DNA of 6,995 nt, from NCBI GenBank assembly GCA_947258625.1, contig CAMYJN010000119.1, positions 1-6,995 of the forward strand, written 5' to 3'. Shown piece by piece: positions 5,771 through 6,995 of the stretch. The first letter of the stretch is position 1. Each line of letters starts with the position of its first letter. The DNA comes from an uncultured Polyangiaceae bacterium. GTDB taxonomy: Bacteria > Myxococcota_A > Polyangia > Polyangiales > Houyiibacteriaceae. The notes beneath the pieces are model-generated. The model ran no database searches. It was given only the letters and a program-made list of their open reading frames with translations, and was not told the origin of the DNA. The position numbers and the translations under genes were made by a program.

Positions 5771-6622
5771 TTAGATGACCTTGGCGGTGTTGTGGAGCTT
5801 GTCGACGAGGTCCGCGACGTCCTCGACAAACGTAGTCTGACCCGAGCGTGCCGGCGGCAACTCGAACTTCTTGTAGTTGAGCGACTTCGCAGTGTCGACG
5901 CCGAGGTCACCGAGCGACATCTGGTCGATCGGCTTTTTCTTGGCTTGCATAATCCCCTTGAGCGAGGCGTATCGGCCGCCGACCTCTAGCTTCGCGTACT
6001 GATGACCATCGGGGGTGACGCCGTTCTGAACCGAATCCGGTTGAAGGATGCGGTCCGACGTGGTGATGACCGCCGGGCCGGTGACTTTCACCGTGGCTAC
6101 GCCCGTATCGAGCTCGCGCTTGACCTCGAGCGTCTTGCCGTCATCGCTGGTCAGAATCTTCATCGCAGAGTTGATGACCGGCCAGCCGAGCTTCTCCGCC
6201 AGCTCCGTCCCGGCTACGTTCGAATCGCCGTCGGCTGCCTGCTTGCCCATCACCACCAGGTCCGGGCTCTCCTTGTCCACGATGGCCTTGAGGATCGCGG
6301 ACACGACGCTGGCGTCGAGATTGCCTTCGTCCGCTTCGACCAGGATGCCGCGCTCGGCACCCTTGGCGAGACCTTCGCGGATGATCCGCTGGGTGTGCTC
6401 GTCGTTCGGGCCGATCGAAACCAGCACGACCTCACCGACACGCGCGTTTTTTTCGGCGGCGTTTTCGGTCAATCGCAGCGCAGCTTCGAGGCTCCAGTCA
6501 TCGAATGGATTCATCTTCCATTCGAGGCCTTCCGATGTGACGGCGGTGCCGTCGCTGCTCACCTTGAGCTTGCTTGCGTTGTCCGGATCCGCAACGCGCT
6601 TGATGGATACGAGGATCTTCAC
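5771..6622 (-). CDS. etfB: Electron transfer flavoprotein, beta subunit
   Basis: EtfB pairs with EtfA, carries a structural AMP in ordinary ETFs, and provides the loop that docks partner dehydrogenases. At 283 residues it is somewhat longer than the roughly 250 of many bacterial and mitochondrial forms. The nucleotide-binding stretch GKQAADGDSNVAG (126-138) is present. The partner-recognition region RYASLKGIMQAKKKPI (217-232) is clear, including the conserved Leu221 and the lysine cluster. The usual beta-subunit signature region (about 167-187) is recognisable but has Thr173 and Ala176 where Gly/Asp and Glu/Gln are more common. The start is GTG at 6622, chosen because AGGAGG (6627-6632 on the plus strand) lies 4 nt upstream and the MKILVSIKRV N-terminus fits the family. 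It is first in the etfBA operon and divergent from a short-chain dehydrogenase gene. Ordinary (non-bifurcating) function is likely but inferred. Confidence 0.97.
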   Translation of the reverse strand: MKILVSIKRVADPDNASKLKVSSDGTAVTSEGLEWKMNPFDDWSLEAALRLTENAAEKNARVGEVVLVSIGPNDEHTQRIIREGLAKGAERGILVEADEGNLDASVVSAILKAIVDKESPDLVVMGKQAADGDSNVAGTELAEKLGWPVINSAMKILTSDDGKTLEVKRELDTGVATVKVTGPAVITTSDRILQPDSVQNGVTPDGHQYAKLEVGGRYASLKGIMQAKKKPIDQMSLGDLGVDTAKSLNYKKFELPPARSGQTTFVEDVADLVDKLHNTAKVI

Positions 6623-6679
6623 ACTTCCTCCTCAGATCGTTGAGCCGTGAAAGGCTGTTAAATGCTGAAAATCGCAGGC

Positions 6680-6708
6680 GATGTAGGAGCGTTTTGGAGA
6701 GCTGTCAA
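6680..6708 (-). promoter_or_regulatory. Candidate sigma-70 promoter of etfBA
   Basis: On the minus strand a perfect -35 box TTGACA (6703-6708) is followed by a 17-bp spacer and TACATC (6680-6685), which keeps three of the six -10 consensus bases. Transcription would begin near 6673, leaving a leader of about 50 nt before the GTG start of etfB. The ideal -35 and spacing make this the best housekeeping promoter candidate in the window despite the poor -10. Confidence 0.5.
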
Positions 6709-6773
6709 GGAGCGCGGCCCGGCGCCCGGCCGTTCGCGCCTTTCACCCCGCTCAGCTGTGCTAGAAGCGCATC

Positions 6774-6995
6774 GTGCGCGAGGAGACCAGAGCCACTCGC
6801 TACGCCTTGGTGACCGGTGGGAGCAGTGGCATCGGCCTCGAAACGGCGCGCGGCCTGAGCTCGCGCTTCGAAGTGGTGGGAATCGTGGGGCGCAGCGCGA
6901 AGCGCCTCGCAGAGGCCGAGAGAGTGCTGCGTCCCGATGCAATCGGTCGCATCGAGACCTTTCAGGCAGATTTCTCTTCGTTGGCGCAAGTGCAG
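6774..6995 (+). CDS. Short-chain dehydrogenase/reductase, N-terminal part, cut by the window edge
   Basis: Seventy-four codons are open from GTG at 6774 to the right edge with no stop. The translation begins with a short polar lead, then YALVTGGSSGIGLETARGL, the first strand, glycine-rich TGxxxGIG loop (residues 14-21) and helix of a Rossmann fold. The second strand ends VGIVGRS, where Arg40 suggests NADP(H) preference. QADFSS (64-69) is the expected third strand, with Asp66 placed to contact the adenine ring. This is the classical SDR fold; substrate cannot be inferred because the catalytic Ser-Tyr-Lys lies outside. An in-frame stop at 6762 leaves GTG 6774 as the first plausible start. No good ribosome site precedes it, and a -10-like TAGAAG (6762-6767) lies just upstream, so a leaderless message is possible. 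It is divergent from etfB, 151 bp away. Confidence 0.9.
   Translation, partial: MREETRATRYALVTGGSSGIGLETARGLSSRFEVVGIVGRSAKRLAEAERVLRPDAIGRIETFQADFSSLAQVQ

Noticed and set aside
4778..6622. Electron-bifurcating or nitrogen-fixation-type ETF (FixAB)
   Set aside because: Neither partner genes (fixC, fixX, butyryl-CoA dehydrogenase) nor a nif context is visible. The etfB-etfA pair with ordinary spacing and motifs fits the housekeeping type, though the neighbouring sequence is limited.

Overview
The window is GC-rich, tightly packed bacterial chromosome. It most likely comes from a Myxococcota (deltaproteobacterial) genome. The strongest lineage clue is the gene at 2275-3972, which combines an N-terminal four-cysteine zinc ribbon, a GYF domain, one membrane helix and an AgmX/PglI-type C-terminal domain. 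To my knowledge that architecture is typical of myxobacteria (GltJ/AgmX family). The CPxC...C..DG ribbons at 4149-4661 and the small protein at 361-576 fit the same lineage. I see no insertion sequence, phage gene, CRISPR array, tRNA or rRNA, and no non-genic stretch longer than about 210 bases.

Left region (1-782): a minus-strand pair. A 71-residue conserved-looking protein comes first, then a small secreted ComEA-like helix-hairpin-helix protein whose start codon overlaps the preceding stop codon. Upstream of the pair is a near-consensus sigma-54 promoter candidate at 611-626 and a perfect 16-bp palindrome at 645-660. The same intergenic region leads rightward into the leucyl aminopeptidase gene pepA (783-2252), whose metal ligands and catalytic residues are all present.

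Middle region (2253-4777): the GltJ-like gene converges on pepA with only 22 bp between the stop codons. A sigma-70-type promoter candidate upstream of it (TATGAT at 4055-4060) is overlapped by an imperfect palindrome. Next on the minus strand is a 170-residue membrane-anchored protein with three identically spaced C-x2-C-x10-C-x2-D ribbons.

Right region (4778-6995): a standard etfB-etfA operon on the minus strand encodes both subunits of electron transfer flavoprotein. It has a TTGACA promoter candidate upstream and two consecutive terminator-like hairpins downstream. Divergent from etfB, a short-chain dehydrogenase/reductase gene starts with GTG at 6774 and runs off the right edge.

Most of this is ordinary core-genome content: peptide turnover and electron transfer from flavoprotein dehydrogenases. 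The parts most worth a second look are the GltJ-like protein away from any visible motility genes, the triple-ribbon membrane protein, and the sigma-54 promoter plus palindrome in front of the small-protein/HhH pair. I found no clear evidence of a new multi-gene system.
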